Positions 7,641 to 16,491 of a DNA stretch of 64,000 nt are shown here, piece after piece; the first letter of the stretch is position 1; the number at the start of each line of letters is the position of its first letter. The position numbers and the translations under genes were made by a program. The notes beneath the pieces were generated by a model, which saw only the letters and a program-made list of their open reading frames with translations, was not told where the DNA came from and did not search any database. Source of the DNA: Peribacillus sp044761665 (lineage in GTDB: Bacteria; Bacillota; Bacilli; Bacillales; DSM-1321); assembly GCF_044761665.1 (NCBI RefSeq), contig NZ_JBIWCW010000001.1, positions 62,001-126,000 of the forward strand, read 5' to 3'.

Positions 7641-8550
7641 TCAATAGTTTCATAACCCCTTTATGCTTCCACTCTTTAGCGTAATCATGGGCAGTTTTTC
7701 CTTCATTGCTTTTCAATGATTTATCTGCCTTAGCGTCGAGTAATAACTGGACTTGTTCTTTTTCTCCGTACTCACTGGCATACATCAGCGCGGTCTTGCC
7801 AAGCTGATTTCTATCATCTACCGGTATGGATGCCATACGGGTAAGCTTCTTCACTAATTCCGTTCTCCCGGCGATCACCGCTATGGTTAGTAAAGTATTC
7901 CCTTCTTTATCCTTGATTTTCGTTAATTCTTTATCGTGATTCATCAGTGCTAGACTTGCCTCAATATTTCCTTCCTGAACGGCAAGCACAAGCGGCGTCT
8001 CCCCTGCTTTATTTTTGCTTCTAGGGTTCGCTCCATGCTTTAAGAAAAGCTCGACCAATTGACTGTCCCCTTTTAATGAAACGATATGAAGGGCCGTGTT
8101 TCCATCTTCATTTTCTTCCATTAGCTTGTTTTCAGCTTTTTTCAGTGCGGCATTAAACATTTCATTTTTAGCTTTCTGCTTCTCTTCGTCCTGCATCTGC
8201 AATGCATGATCGAGAGAGTAAGCTAGCTCGATGAATAAAGGGTTATCCGCTTTTGGACTCACATCTGCGCCTTTTTCTAATAGTGTCTTAGATAAGGAAT
8301 ATAGCTGCATGCGTAAGGCGCATTCTAAAGGGGTGCATCCCTTATCCGATACTTTATTTATGAATGTTGGATCTTTAATGTCTTGTAACCATTTTTCTGC
8401 CTTCTCTTCCTGCCGTGTATCTATGTAGGAGAGCAACCTTTCAAACTGTTCTTTCTTTTGTGCTTTGGCGGCTTGATAACGGTACAATCCCCCCGCTAAG
8501 ACCAACAGGACTATAACGACTGAACTGATAAGTAAGCGTCTTTTTTTCAT
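7636..8550 (-). CDS. Membrane-anchored ankyrin-repeat protein
   Basis: 304 aa, ATG start. Residues 5-24 (LLISSVVIVLLVLAGGLYRY) are one uncleaved hydrophobic segment after a basic start, so the repeats are predicted to face outward. About six ankyrin repeats follow: one near 45-100, then a run from ~145 to the end with typical TPL or TAL turns (GNTALHIVSLKGDSQLVELF, GETPLVLAVQEGNIEASLAL, GKTALMYASEYGEKEQVQLL). Ankyrin repeats bind other proteins. The gene follows the 1132-aa secreted protein gene on the same strand, with a terminator between, and faces the pilin operon. The partner is unknown. Confidence 0.85.
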   Translation of the reverse strand: MKKRRLLISSVVIVLLVLAGGLYRYQAAKAQKKEQFERLLSYIDTRQEEKAEKWLQDIKDPTFINKVSDKGCTPLECALRMQLYSLSKTLLEKGADVSPKADNPLFIELAYSLDHALQMQDEEKQKAKNEMFNAALKKAENKLMEENEDGNTALHIVSLKGDSQLVELFLKHGANPRSKNKAGETPLVLAVQEGNIEASLALMNHDKELTKIKDKEGNTLLTIAVIAGRTELVKKLTRMASIPVDDRNQLGKTALMYASEYGEKEQVQLLLDAKADKSLKSNEGKTAHDYAKEWKHKGVMKLLK

Positions 8551-8572
8551 AGGATGTCCTTTCCTGAATCAC

Positions 8573-8602
8573 AATAAACGAAAGCCGGGTTGCCCCGGCT
8601 CA
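8573..8602 (-). terminator. Intrinsic terminator after the 1132-aa gene
   Basis: On the minus strand AGCCGGG-gcaa-CCCGGCT is followed by a T-rich tract TTCGTTTATT. It lies between the large secreted protein gene and the ankyrin gene. Confidence 0.75.
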
Positions 8603-8614
8603 GCTCATGAAACA

Positions 8615-11600
8615 TTAATATTTGTCTTGCTTGTCATCTGTAACATTTTCCTTTATTGGTGTAACGGTAACCTTGAGGGGTTTACTATGCTTTTCCCCTT
8701 TATCATCGGTTACTGTTACGGTTATTACAGTTTTTCCGACTCTCACTCCATGAACTCTTCCATTTACTACGGTAATATACTTTTCATTTTCTGCTGCAAA
8801 ATACTCCGTACGAATGACATTCGTGGCATCTGCAGGGCTGTAGTTCACGACAATAGGTTTGGAAGATCCTTTTTCAAGTGTAATTTCTGGCACGATGATG
8901 GTCTCAAGAGGTTGCCCTACGCGGACCTCAATTGTCGCCTTTACATCCGGGTTATCTTTAGATGTAATCTCGACATTAGCCGTCCCGGTGCCTACACCCT
9001 TGATTATACCGTCCCCGATCACTTCCACAATGTTGCTATTGGAAGATGACCAGATAACGTCTTTAAAAGTTGCTTCATCTGGGAGTACGGTGTAATTGAT
9101 TTTACGTTCTTCAAATTTATTCATTTTTTCCGGTGAATTCACCTCAATACCTGTTACGGGCACCTTTATCACCTTTACCTTGGACGTGCGCACTACTGGA
9201 TTTCCATCAGAATTGATGCCTGTTGCGGTCAAGATAGTCTCCCCTAATTTCGTTCCTTTAATTTCAAATTTCTCTTTATCGAAGCTAGCTATGCTGTCAT
9301 CAGCTAAATTAAATACTAAGCTCGATTTCCCCTCATCCTTAGGTTTAACCTCAGAGATTATTAATTTCTTGGTCTTTCCTAACTCCACGATAACATCATC
9401 CATTATAAACGAGTCGACCGGAATCCTTACCGTCACCGGCACTCTCCTACTGATCACTTTACCGAAAACATCTGTAACTTTCACGTTTATAAAGGTACTG
9501 CCTTCTTTCAAGATTTTTGCCGTTCCTTCGGCAGGGTCAATAGTAAGGATTTGTCCATTGCTTTCCTCACTCCATGAAATACTCTTGATGCCCGCATCTG
9601 CCGGAAGCATCTTCAGGTCGATCTTAAAGTTCTTTTCTGTACCTTTATTCAGTACGTATGAACTAGGAAAGTCTATATCTGTTAAGGCTTTATCCGCATT
9701 GAAAGACAGGGTATTAAACGATAAATCCTTTTCCAAACCAGTAAAATCCTTATACCTCAATAGAGAATTTGCCAAGACATATTGCTTCTTTTCGGTTGGC
9801 GTAACCTCAACTATGAAGGTCATAGGACTTGCAACGAATTTATCGCCTTCTTTACGATAGACAATATTACTAAGTGGTTTTTCTAACGTTATCCCTGTTG
9901 CTACTGATCCACTAGTATTGCCATCACTCGTCACTACCAAATTAGCAGGAAAACTTTCTCTCAGTGTCGTTTCTAAAGTCACTGAATTTCCGGATATAGC
10001 TAGAGCTTCACTACCGGTGATATCCTTAGGAGTAACCGTATATTCAATATCTACTGGTTTTCCAACTTCAACTAACGGACCTGATAGCAAAGCTCTTTTT
10101 ACTTCAAGATTGGCATTGATTTTTTGAATTTTCACTCTCACTTCTTTTTCACTGACTGCGCCGGATTCATCCTTCGCTTCGATTTTAATGGTTACCGCCC
10201 CAGTGTCATGAAGATGATGGGGAATGGATCTAGTGATGGTCGCACCATTTGTCACATCATTTTCAGCATATACTTGGGTGCCATCCAAGAATACTTTAGT
10301 AGATAGTTTTTTATCTTTCAAATCATAATCCTGCAGCGTATAAGATAACTCAATGTTCTGATTGGTCGGTATGATCTGATCCTCAGTAGGCGTTGTGACT
10401 GTAATTTCTGGTGCATGATTTGACCCTAGGAATGCCCGGTACATTGTGTTGACGAATAATTTTTGTTCATCTACCGGAAAATTGTCATACCCGCCCCTAT
10501 GACCTGTACCCGAATAGGTAATATTACCTTTAGAGTACGTATAATAATGATTCCAACTATCGTTCTCATCACGACTGCTGCCAATGATATTGTACCAAGG
10601 GATGATTTTGTCATCTTCTAAATTGAGCGTGTAATATTGGTTATGCGTCAAGGCTACGTTAATGCTATCATTCAGCGAATAAGGATATGTCGTAATTAAT
10701 CCTTCGTTGATTTTTTTCGTATTAGTCGAAGGGTTAGGCGCTCCGTACCCTAGATTGGTTTGCGGACTGATTTGTCCTGTATTGTCCATGAAATGCTTCA
10801 CCCAGTTATTATCATTTTCGAAAACGGTATCATGAGTGAACATTATGCTTTGCTTTGAAGCAATAAATTTTTCCAATGAAGCGACCGCATTGTCATTTAT
10901 TTTTGCCGAGCGATTATAAGAATCGGCAAACCCAAAGATGACCATGTCGTATTTGCCGTTAATCACCTCATGTGAATAGCTTGACTCTGTTTTAGACTTA
11001 TTGAAATTATCCATGCTCGTTGCATCAATTGAAATCTTATATTCGTCAGTACTTAAATAAGATTGATTCATATTATTGGGGCTTTTATCTTTATTCAACG
11101 AACTTTTTTCATTCGTATAGACTTGAAGGACCTTCAATTCCACCTTTTTATTAACAAAGTGAATCATCCCTTTTTGATAACTCTTCAAACTGTTCCCGAT
11201 ATCAACAAGTTCCACTTTCCAATAACGCACTCCGGAGTATCCTTTAGGTAGTTTATAAGAAAGCTTGGATGTATTGGATGCCACGGCCTGCTCCACTACT
11301 ATTTCATCTGTCGTATATCGATCATCAAAGTTCGAATCGATATATAGCTTTGCTTGTAAATTTCGCGAACTGATATTAGCAGGAACTTGGACATTCATTA
11401 TAAAATCTAAGTTCTGATCGTAGGTGAATGCCTTTGATTCATTAGGCTTCTCAGAAAGTGAAAATCGTGGTGCTTGTTTATAAGCACCAGTAATGAACTT
11501 TGTTGCCTTATCTTTAAAAGAGCTAATATTGTTACTATCATATACAATGACGTTTGCGGGTGGTGAAGATAAGTAATGTTCAAAATTAGCCTTCAATTTT

Positions 11601-12013
11601 GTAGCTTTAGGAATACCTTTTGATGAAAGGATAACCGGTTGCCCTTTTTTGATGAAATCATTAATGATTTCATTTGCCTTTAGATTCGTGATGTCATTCA
11701 TTACAGTTGTTGTATTATGATCTTTGTTACTTTTAACTGGATTAGAATTGTAATCTCCGCCCATGATCGCAATCACATCGTATTTGCCATCGAGCTCTTC
11801 CCGTTGAGCGACAAACTTCTTCATTGTCATCAATGTATACTCATACGAATTTTCACCTAAGATTCCCTTTAACTGCGAATTTCCCGTTGCAACGATCTCA
11901 AGAATTCTCAGTTTCGGACCAGGAGATTGAACGGCTGCTTCTAAGGATTGGGGCGGAAAAAGAAACGAAAAAATTAATACCAATGACAAGACGAACCCCA
12001 CAGACTTTTTCAT
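8615..12013 (-). CDS. Large secreted protein, DUF5057-like with Ig-like/BIG2 domains
   Basis: 1132 aa, ATG start. A clear Sec signal peptide (about residues 1-26, ending near LEAAVQS). Residues ~30-530 resemble the DUF5057 family, with two Rossmann-like modules (KYDVIAIMGGDY near 80 and YDMVIFGFADSYNRSA near 365, each followed by an 'open as an alarm' type strand such as SIMFTHDTVF). An Ig-like domain follows at ~530-635 (APEITVTTPTEDQIIPTNQN), then several beta-rich repeats and a BIG2-like domain near 960-1040 (VTGIEVNSPEKM, IIKGVGTGTANVEI). There is no LPXTG motif or C-terminal membrane segment, so it is secreted or held non-covalently. The position beside the pilin operon suggests a pilus-associated or adhesive role, but that is inference. 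Confidence 0.7.
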   Translation of the reverse strand: MKKSVGFVLSLVLIFSFLFPPQSLEAAVQSPGPKLRILEIVATGNSQLKGILGENSYEYTLMTMKKFVAQREELDGKYDVIAIMGGDYNSNPVKSNKDHNTTTVMNDITNLKANEIINDFIKKGQPVILSSKGIPKATKLKANFEHYLSSPPANVIVYDSNNISSFKDKATKFITGAYKQAPRFSLSEKPNESKAFTYDQNLDFIMNVQVPANISSRNLQAKLYIDSNFDDRYTTDEIVVEQAVASNTSKLSYKLPKGYSGVRYWKVELVDIGNSLKSYQKGMIHFVNKKVELKVLQVYTNEKSSLNKDKSPNNMNQSYLSTDEYKISIDATSMDNFNKSKTESSYSHEVINGKYDMVIFGFADSYNRSAKINDNAVASLEKFIASKQSIMFTHDTVFENDNNWVKHFMDNTGQISPQTNLGYGAPNPSTNTKKINEGLITTYPYSLNDSINVALTHNQYYTLNLEDDKIIPWYNIIGSSRDENDSWNHYYTYSKGNITYSGTGHRGGYDNFPVDEQKLFVNTMYRAFLGSNHAPEITVTTPTEDQIIPTNQNIELSYTLQDYDLKDKKLSTKVFLDGTQVYAENDVTNGATITRSIPHHLHDTGAVTIKIEAKDESGAVSEKEVRVKIQKINANLEVKRALLSGPLVEVGKPVDIEYTVTPKDITGSEALAISGNSVTLETTLRESFPANLVVTSDGNTSGSVATGITLEKPLSNIVYRKEGDKFVASPMTFIVEVTPTEKKQYVLANSLLRYKDFTGLEKDLSFNTLSFNADKALTDIDFPSSYVLNKGTEKNFKIDLKMLPADAGIKSISWSEESNGQILTIDPAEGTAKILKEGSTFINVKVTDVFGKVISRRVPVTVRIPVDSFIMDDVIVELGKTKKLIISEVKPKDEGKSSLVFNLADDSIASFDKEKFEIKGTKLGETILTATGINSDGNPVVRTSKVKVIKVPVTGIEVNSPEKMNKFEERKINYTVLPDEATFKDVIWSSSNSNIVEVIGDGIIKGVGTGTANVEITSKDNPDVKATIEVRVGQPLETIIVPEITLEKGSSKPIVVNYSPADATNVIRTEYFAAENEKYITVVNGRVHGVRVGKTVITVTVTDDKGEKHSKPLKVTVTPIKENVTDDKQDKY

Positions 12014-12210
12014 AATTTACACTTCACTCTCATTTTTAATTTGATCTATCTTTTTGCCTTACATGAAGCAAGTTCTAGTAATCTAGTCTATAAGTTCTCT
12101 CTCTATTAATCGCATAGTTATATAGTCTTACTATTAAAACATATTTTATCAAAAATTGTGCAGGAATGGTCAATAAATACATTAATTTTTAATATATGTA
12201 AATTTCACCT
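12014..12210. other. AT-rich intergenic gap upstream of the large secreted protein gene
   Basis: No open frame with a ribosome site is seen. It should contain the promoter of the 1132-aa gene; no convincing -35/-10 pair could be picked. Confidence 0.5.
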
Positions 12211-12246
12211 TAAAAAAGACAAGACTCCGAAGAATCTTGCCTTTTT
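12211..12246 (-). terminator. Intrinsic terminator of the GGDEF gene
   Basis: The minus strand reads GGCAAGA, a loop containing TTCTTCGGAG, TCTTGTC and then TTTTTT. It overlaps the last bases of the GGDEF gene. Confidence 0.75.
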
Positions 12247-13969
12247 ATCCTCCATATACGGCAACCTTGTTTCTACCTGCTTGTTTTGCACCTGTATACA
12301 TCGCGCGGTCTGCATGCCTGATAATTGATTGTGCATCTTCGGCATCGACCGGTGCTGTTGCGACCCCGATGCTTGCTGTAATGGAAATGGACTCTTTCCG
12401 CCTACTTTCATTTAAATCGGAATGGACAGTGAAGGGTTTGTTCGATATCGAAAGTCTAATGAATTCAGCGAATTTATAGACCTCTTCTTTCCCGACATTC
12501 GGTAAGAGGATAACAAATTCTTCGCCGCCGTATCTTGCCGTCGTACCTGAATGGCCAACGATGCCGTCCAGCCGCTCTGCCAATTCACAAAGGATTTCAT
12601 TGCCGCTTTGGTGACCGTATGTGTCGTTAACCGATTTGAAATGATCAATATCTAGAAGGATGAGCGACAAATGATTGAGTGATTGATTCTGCAACCGTTC
12701 AAATTCTTTATGTAAAACGCATTCAAAATAGCGAAAGTTATATAAATGAGTTAAAGCACATCGTTCACTGCTGTATTTAGTTTCCTGATAATGACGTGCG
12801 TTTTCAAGAGCCACCCATAGGTAGGAGGAAAGAATGTCCATGATTTTCGTTTGATGCGAACCATACGCTCTTTTCTTGGAAGAGGTAACAATGATTTCTC
12901 CAACTAAAACAGAGTTTCGAAAAATCGGAATCGCCATGATGCTTTCCACATCTTCAGGAAAATTACCATAATTGGATAGGTATTTCCAGTCCTTTTGAGA
13001 GTGAAAGACCTTGGCCTTTTTCAATTGAAAAAGGGTGGCGTATATTCCTTCTTTTATGGATACGGGTTTAATCCGTTTTTCTATTTGGGTGCCATTTTCT
13101 GCATAACGTAAGATCTGGGCATTTTCTTTTTCATCGAATATCTCAAAGACCAAAGTGTACTTTGAAGGAATGATGGCTGAACTGCCGTCGATAAATAAAT
13201 CAAGTACCTCGTTTACTTGTAACCTTTGAGTCAACTGATGACCGAATTCACTCACCTTTTTCAAGTGCCTGTTTATTTCCTTAGTAAAATAATATTGTTT
13301 CATGATAAAAGCTAAGCTAACCAAAGCCGCTCCTACAAGCAAAATGGCCAAGCTTCCCATTTCGATATATAATACAAACAAAATAATGCCGATTGGCATA
13401 ATCATGAGGCTTGTGAAACCATCCCAGAAAGCATCCTTCGTTTTCATTTCTATTTTTTTTCCGTATATTAGCCAATGGGCGACGATGACTACTACTTGAT
13501 TGAATAAAAAATAAGAACACTGATAAATGAGAATGAATAGAATATCGATAGCATCAATGCCAGATGTGAAATCATGATTTCCACCTACGCCATAATAGAC
13601 CAGTCCACTCAATAGACAAAAGATAAAAGAGGTAATGGAATTTAGCGGAAAACGATACCAATCCTTTTTTGCAAGTCGCAGCCTTATTATAATGAACATA
13701 AAGGCAACCTGTGTGACAACGATTTCAATAGCCAGTCCGTACACAAGAAATACGGCGAGTGAAACGCCTTGTACGACTGTGATTGGAATATTATTAATCA
13801 TGATTGGCATCAAAGCCAACACACTGATGAGCACGAGAAAAGCAGGAATGTCCCATGTATTTCCACTTGAGAGAGGTGGGAATACATGAAAAGTCCCAAC
13901 TAAACTAGCCGGTATGAAAAGAAACCAAATCACATAGATAGCCACTCGTATTTTACTAGAAATAATCAT
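12245..13969 (-). CDS. Membrane diguanylate cyclase (7-8 TM, GAF, GGDEF)
   Basis: 574 aa from ATG 13969, preferred over the ATG at 14008 because GGGATGGGGAA lies just upstream of the inner start and nothing useful precedes the outer one. About seven or eight hydrophobic segments fill residues 1-230. A GAF-like domain lies at ~245-395 (ESIMAIPIFRNSVLVGEI) and a GGDEF domain at ~410-574 with DLDHFKSVND-type residues (LDIDHFKSVNDTYGH) and active-site ARYGGEEF. It should make c-di-GMP from two GTP. No RxxD inhibitory site is seen at the usual place before GGEEF. It lies alone between folC and the pilus-side genes, both flanked by terminators, and is a candidate source of c-di-GMP for the MshEN-bearing PilB. 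Confidence 0.9.
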   Translation of the reverse strand: MIISSKIRVAIYVIWFLFIPASLVGTFHVFPPLSSGNTWDIPAFLVLISVLALMPIMINNIPITVVQGVSLAVFLVYGLAIEIVVTQVAFMFIIIRLRLAKKDWYRFPLNSITSFIFCLLSGLVYYGVGGNHDFTSGIDAIDILFILIYQCSYFLFNQVVVIVAHWLIYGKKIEMKTKDAFWDGFTSLMIMPIGIILFVLYIEMGSLAILLVGAALVSLAFIMKQYYFTKEINRHLKKVSEFGHQLTQRLQVNEVLDLFIDGSSAIIPSKYTLVFEIFDEKENAQILRYAENGTQIEKRIKPVSIKEGIYATLFQLKKAKVFHSQKDWKYLSNYGNFPEDVESIMAIPIFRNSVLVGEIIVTSSKKRAYGSHQTKIMDILSSYLWVALENARHYQETKYSSERCALTHLYNFRYFECVLHKEFERLQNQSLNHLSLILLDIDHFKSVNDTYGHQSGNEILCELAERLDGIVGHSGTTARYGGEEFVILLPNVGKEEVYKFAEFIRLSISNKPFTVHSDLNESRRKESISITASIGVATAPVDAEDAQSIIRHADRAMYTGAKQAGRNKVAVYGG

Positions 13970-14092
13970 ATATTTTCCCCATCCCCATGAGTATCTTGGT
14001 AATATCATACCAGTTTTTAGTCACTTTGCACTATACCCAAATTAAAAAACTTCAAAACATATAGTCTTAAAGTCTTTTTATATTATTAAAAC

Positions 14093-14121
14093 AAAAAACC
14101 CTTTCGTCTAAGACAAAAGGG
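14093..14121 (-). terminator. Intrinsic terminator after folC
   Basis: The minus strand reads CCCTTTTGTCT-tagacgaaaggg and is followed by TTTTTTG. It lies about 65 nt after the folC stop. Confidence 0.8.
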
Positions 14122-14187
14122 CATAAACAAACTAGAGATGAACCGGATGAGTAGCAGCATATGCCTTCCAAAAGAGTGACCATGGAC

Positions 14188-15480
14188 CTATAAGGGTCGA
14201 TCGCTGATTACAAAACCTCGGGCAAGTGAAAGAAAATAGAGGGAACCAGTGATAATCAACACCTCTTTATCTCCCGTTTTTTCTTCACCGATCGTTATCG
14301 CTTTCCGCCAATCCTCCTCCAAACTCCGTTTCTCTTTTGAACAATGTTCATAAAGCATTTCCGCTTCCGCTGCCCGTTCATGCTTGAATTCAGTAACGGT
14401 TATTTCACTCGCTTCCTTTTCGAGCAGAGATAGCATCTTGGCATAATCTTTATCACGGAATGAACTGAAAATAAATTTGTAGGCGTACTCCGGGTAGCGA
14501 GTCTTTAGCGTATCTAGCAGTACCTCGATGCCGGCCGGGTTATGTGCGCCATCGATGATGATCAAGGGGCTTTCCGAAATCTTTTCGAAGCGGCCATTCC
14601 ATTGTGCTTCCGCTATTCCCTTCCGTATGCTTTTTTCATGGATGTTGTTTCTTACCATGGTGACTGCTGCGATAGCCATTGCGGCATTTTCGATTTGATG
14701 AGCGCCAAGCATATGCATCTCTATATTTTCAATGGAGGTATCTTGGAACGAAAAGGAGAAGCTTTGCCCTAGCTTGTTTTGCTTGATAGCCTGTACATGG
14801 ATGTCTTTTCCGATTTGATAATACGGAACGCCAACTGAAGCCGCTTTTTCTTCAATCACGTTTGCTGGCTCTTCTGCTGTAACACCACTTATGATAGGTG
14901 CCCCGCTTTTAATGATGCCCGCTTTCTCGGAAGCGATTTCCCCAAGCGTATCGCCCAGGATATTCGTATGCTCCAATGAAATGGAGGTGATAATGGAAAG
15001 AAGTGGCTGAATCACATTGGTCGTATCAAGCCTTCCTCCGAGTCCCGTTTCTAGTAAAACCAACTCCACCCCTTTTTTGCTGAAATAAGAGAACGCCATG
15101 GCTGTCAGAATCTCAAATTGAGTCGGCCCATTTCCTTCGCTATCCATCTCTTTAACAATTGGCCAAAGTTCCAGAAATTCAGAGACAAAGTCCTTATCGC
15201 TAATTTCCTCTCGATCTATCTTCAGCTGTTCATTCAGTCGAATTAAGTATGGTGATGTGAAAGAAGCAACCCGTACCCCTTCAGCCAACAGAATTTCTTT
15301 TATGAAATGTAACGTCGAGCCTTTGCCGTTGGAGCCTGCTATATGTATATACGTAAGCCCTTCATGCGGATTTCCTAATTTATCCAATAAGGTTTCCATT
15401 CGGGACAAACCAAAGTTCATACCTAGTTGGACCTGTCGATGTTCAAAAAATTGGTTGATTTCATTCATGTCCATTACCAT
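14188..15480 (-). CDS. folC: Dihydrofolate synthase / folylpolyglutamate synthase
   Basis: 430 aa, usual family length. A Mur-ligase-type P-loop lies near residues 49-56 (GSNGKGST), followed by TSPYLIRLNEQ, the conserved LLETGLGGRLDTTN and the C-terminal DGAHNP motif (IIIDGAHNPAG). The enzyme adds glutamate to dihydropteroate and to folates in the cytosol. The first ATG is kept; AGGAGG lies 12 nt upstream. In B. subtilis folC directly follows valS; here two plus-strand ATP-grasp genes lie between them. Confidence 0.96.
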   Translation of the reverse strand: MVMDMNEINQFFEHRQVQLGMNFGLSRMETLLDKLGNPHEGLTYIHIAGSNGKGSTLHFIKEILLAEGVRVASFTSPYLIRLNEQLKIDREEISDKDFVSEFLELWPIVKEMDSEGNGPTQFEILTAMAFSYFSKKGVELVLLETGLGGRLDTTNVIQPLLSIITSISLEHTNILGDTLGEIASEKAGIIKSGAPIISGVTAEEPANVIEEKAASVGVPYYQIGKDIHVQAIKQNKLGQSFSFSFQDTSIENIEMHMLGAHQIENAAMAIAAVTMVRNNIHEKSIRKGIAEAQWNGRFEKISESPLIIIDGAHNPAGIEVLLDTLKTRYPEYAYKFIFSSFRDKDYAKMLSLLEKEASEITVTEFKHERAAEAEMLYEHCSKEKRSLEEDWRKAITIGEEKTGDKEVLIITGSLYFLSLARGFVISDRPL

Positions 15481-15579
15481 GTTTCAAGAAGCCTCCTCTT
15501 TCTTTATACCGCTCATATGCGTTAAAATTATTTTATCAATATATTAACCATTTACCTAGATGAAAGGTAGTGAATTTCC

Positions 15580-16491
15580 ATGAAATCTTCTTCACTTCAC
15601 TGTTGGATTGTCGTCAACGGCTATTTGCAGCATGATAAGTTTTCGAGCTTGGCTTTATTCTTACAAGCATCCGCAGTAAGAAAAGGAATATCAGCCGATC
15701 TTATCCGTAATTCCAATTTGATTCCCGTTATTGAAAATGGCACACCCCTACTAAAAGGAACATTTGAAAAGCTGCCTGATTTTGTCCTGTTCATGGATAA
15801 AGATATTCATTTGGCACGCCACCTGGAACTGCTCGGCCTCCCTGTATATAACAGTAGCACGGCAATCGAGGTTTGCGATAGTAAGGCAAAAACACATCAA
15901 GCTTTAGCGAATCACGGTATCCCAATGCCAAAAACCTTGTTTCCTCCTTTTACTTATGAAGGAATCGAGAGAAAGAACCTCGATGCGTTCAAGAAAATCG
16001 GCAGCGAACTAGGATACCCTCTCGTTGTAAAAGAAGCATACGGCTCATTTGGGGAACAGGTGTATTTAATCCCTTCAGAGCATGAATTTCTGGAAATGGT
16101 GAACAAGCTTGGGCACAGGCCATTTATCATGCAGGAATTCATTGAGCATAGTAAAGGCCGCGATATCCGTGTGAACGTCGTCGGCAATCAAGTCATCGCT
16201 TCGATGCAACGTAAGTCCGAGCATGACTTCCGGGCAAATATGACAGCTGGTGGAGAAGCCTCATCGTATACTCCGACTAAGGAAGAAAGTGATCTTGCCA
16301 TCCGATGCGCCGCCATTTTGGGTGTGGATTTTGCCGGCGTCGATTTATTGTTCGGGGAAGATGGACCGCTATTATGTGAAGTGAATTCGAACTCGCATTT
16401 ACTCAATATTTATGAATGTACGGGCATTAACATCGCTGACAGCATGTTTGATTATGTGATGGATGACATGCGAAAAAGAAAGGAATCCTGA
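15580..16491 (+). CDS. ATP-grasp ligase, RimK-like (first of a pair)
   Basis: 303 aa, ATG with AAGGTAG upstream. It has the RimK-type ATP-grasp layout: an N-terminal pre-ATP-grasp domain (1-105), CDSKAKTHQALANHGIPMPKT near 108, the nucleotide lysine in YPLVVKEAYGSFGEQVYLI near 145, MQEFIEHSKGRDIRV near 185, and the Mg site LLCEVNSNSHL near 265. RimK relatives join an amino acid, often glutamate, to a carboxylate of a protein or small molecule using ATP. The substrate is unknown. The stop overlaps the next ATG by one base (TGATG), so the two are coupled. The pair is bounded by a bidirectional terminator at 17339. Confidence 0.85.
   Translation: MKSSSLHCWIVVNGYLQHDKFSSLALFLQASAVRKGISADLIRNSNLIPVIENGTPLLKGTFEKLPDFVLFMDKDIHLARHLELLGLPVYNSSTAIEVCDSKAKTHQALANHGIPMPKTLFPPFTYEGIERKNLDAFKKIGSELGYPLVVKEAYGSFGEQVYLIPSEHEFLEMVNKLGHRPFIMQEFIEHSKGRDIRVNVVGNQVIASMQRKSEHDFRANMTAGGEASSYTPTKEESDLAIRCAAILGVDFAGVDLLFGEDGPLLCEVNSNSHLLNIYECTGINIADSMFDYVMDDMRKRKES

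Noticed and set aside
9096..9860. 254-aa plus-strand open frame opposite the large secreted protein gene
   Set aside because: No ribosome site, serine/leucine-rich shadow translation; the minus-strand frame has a signal peptide and clear domains.
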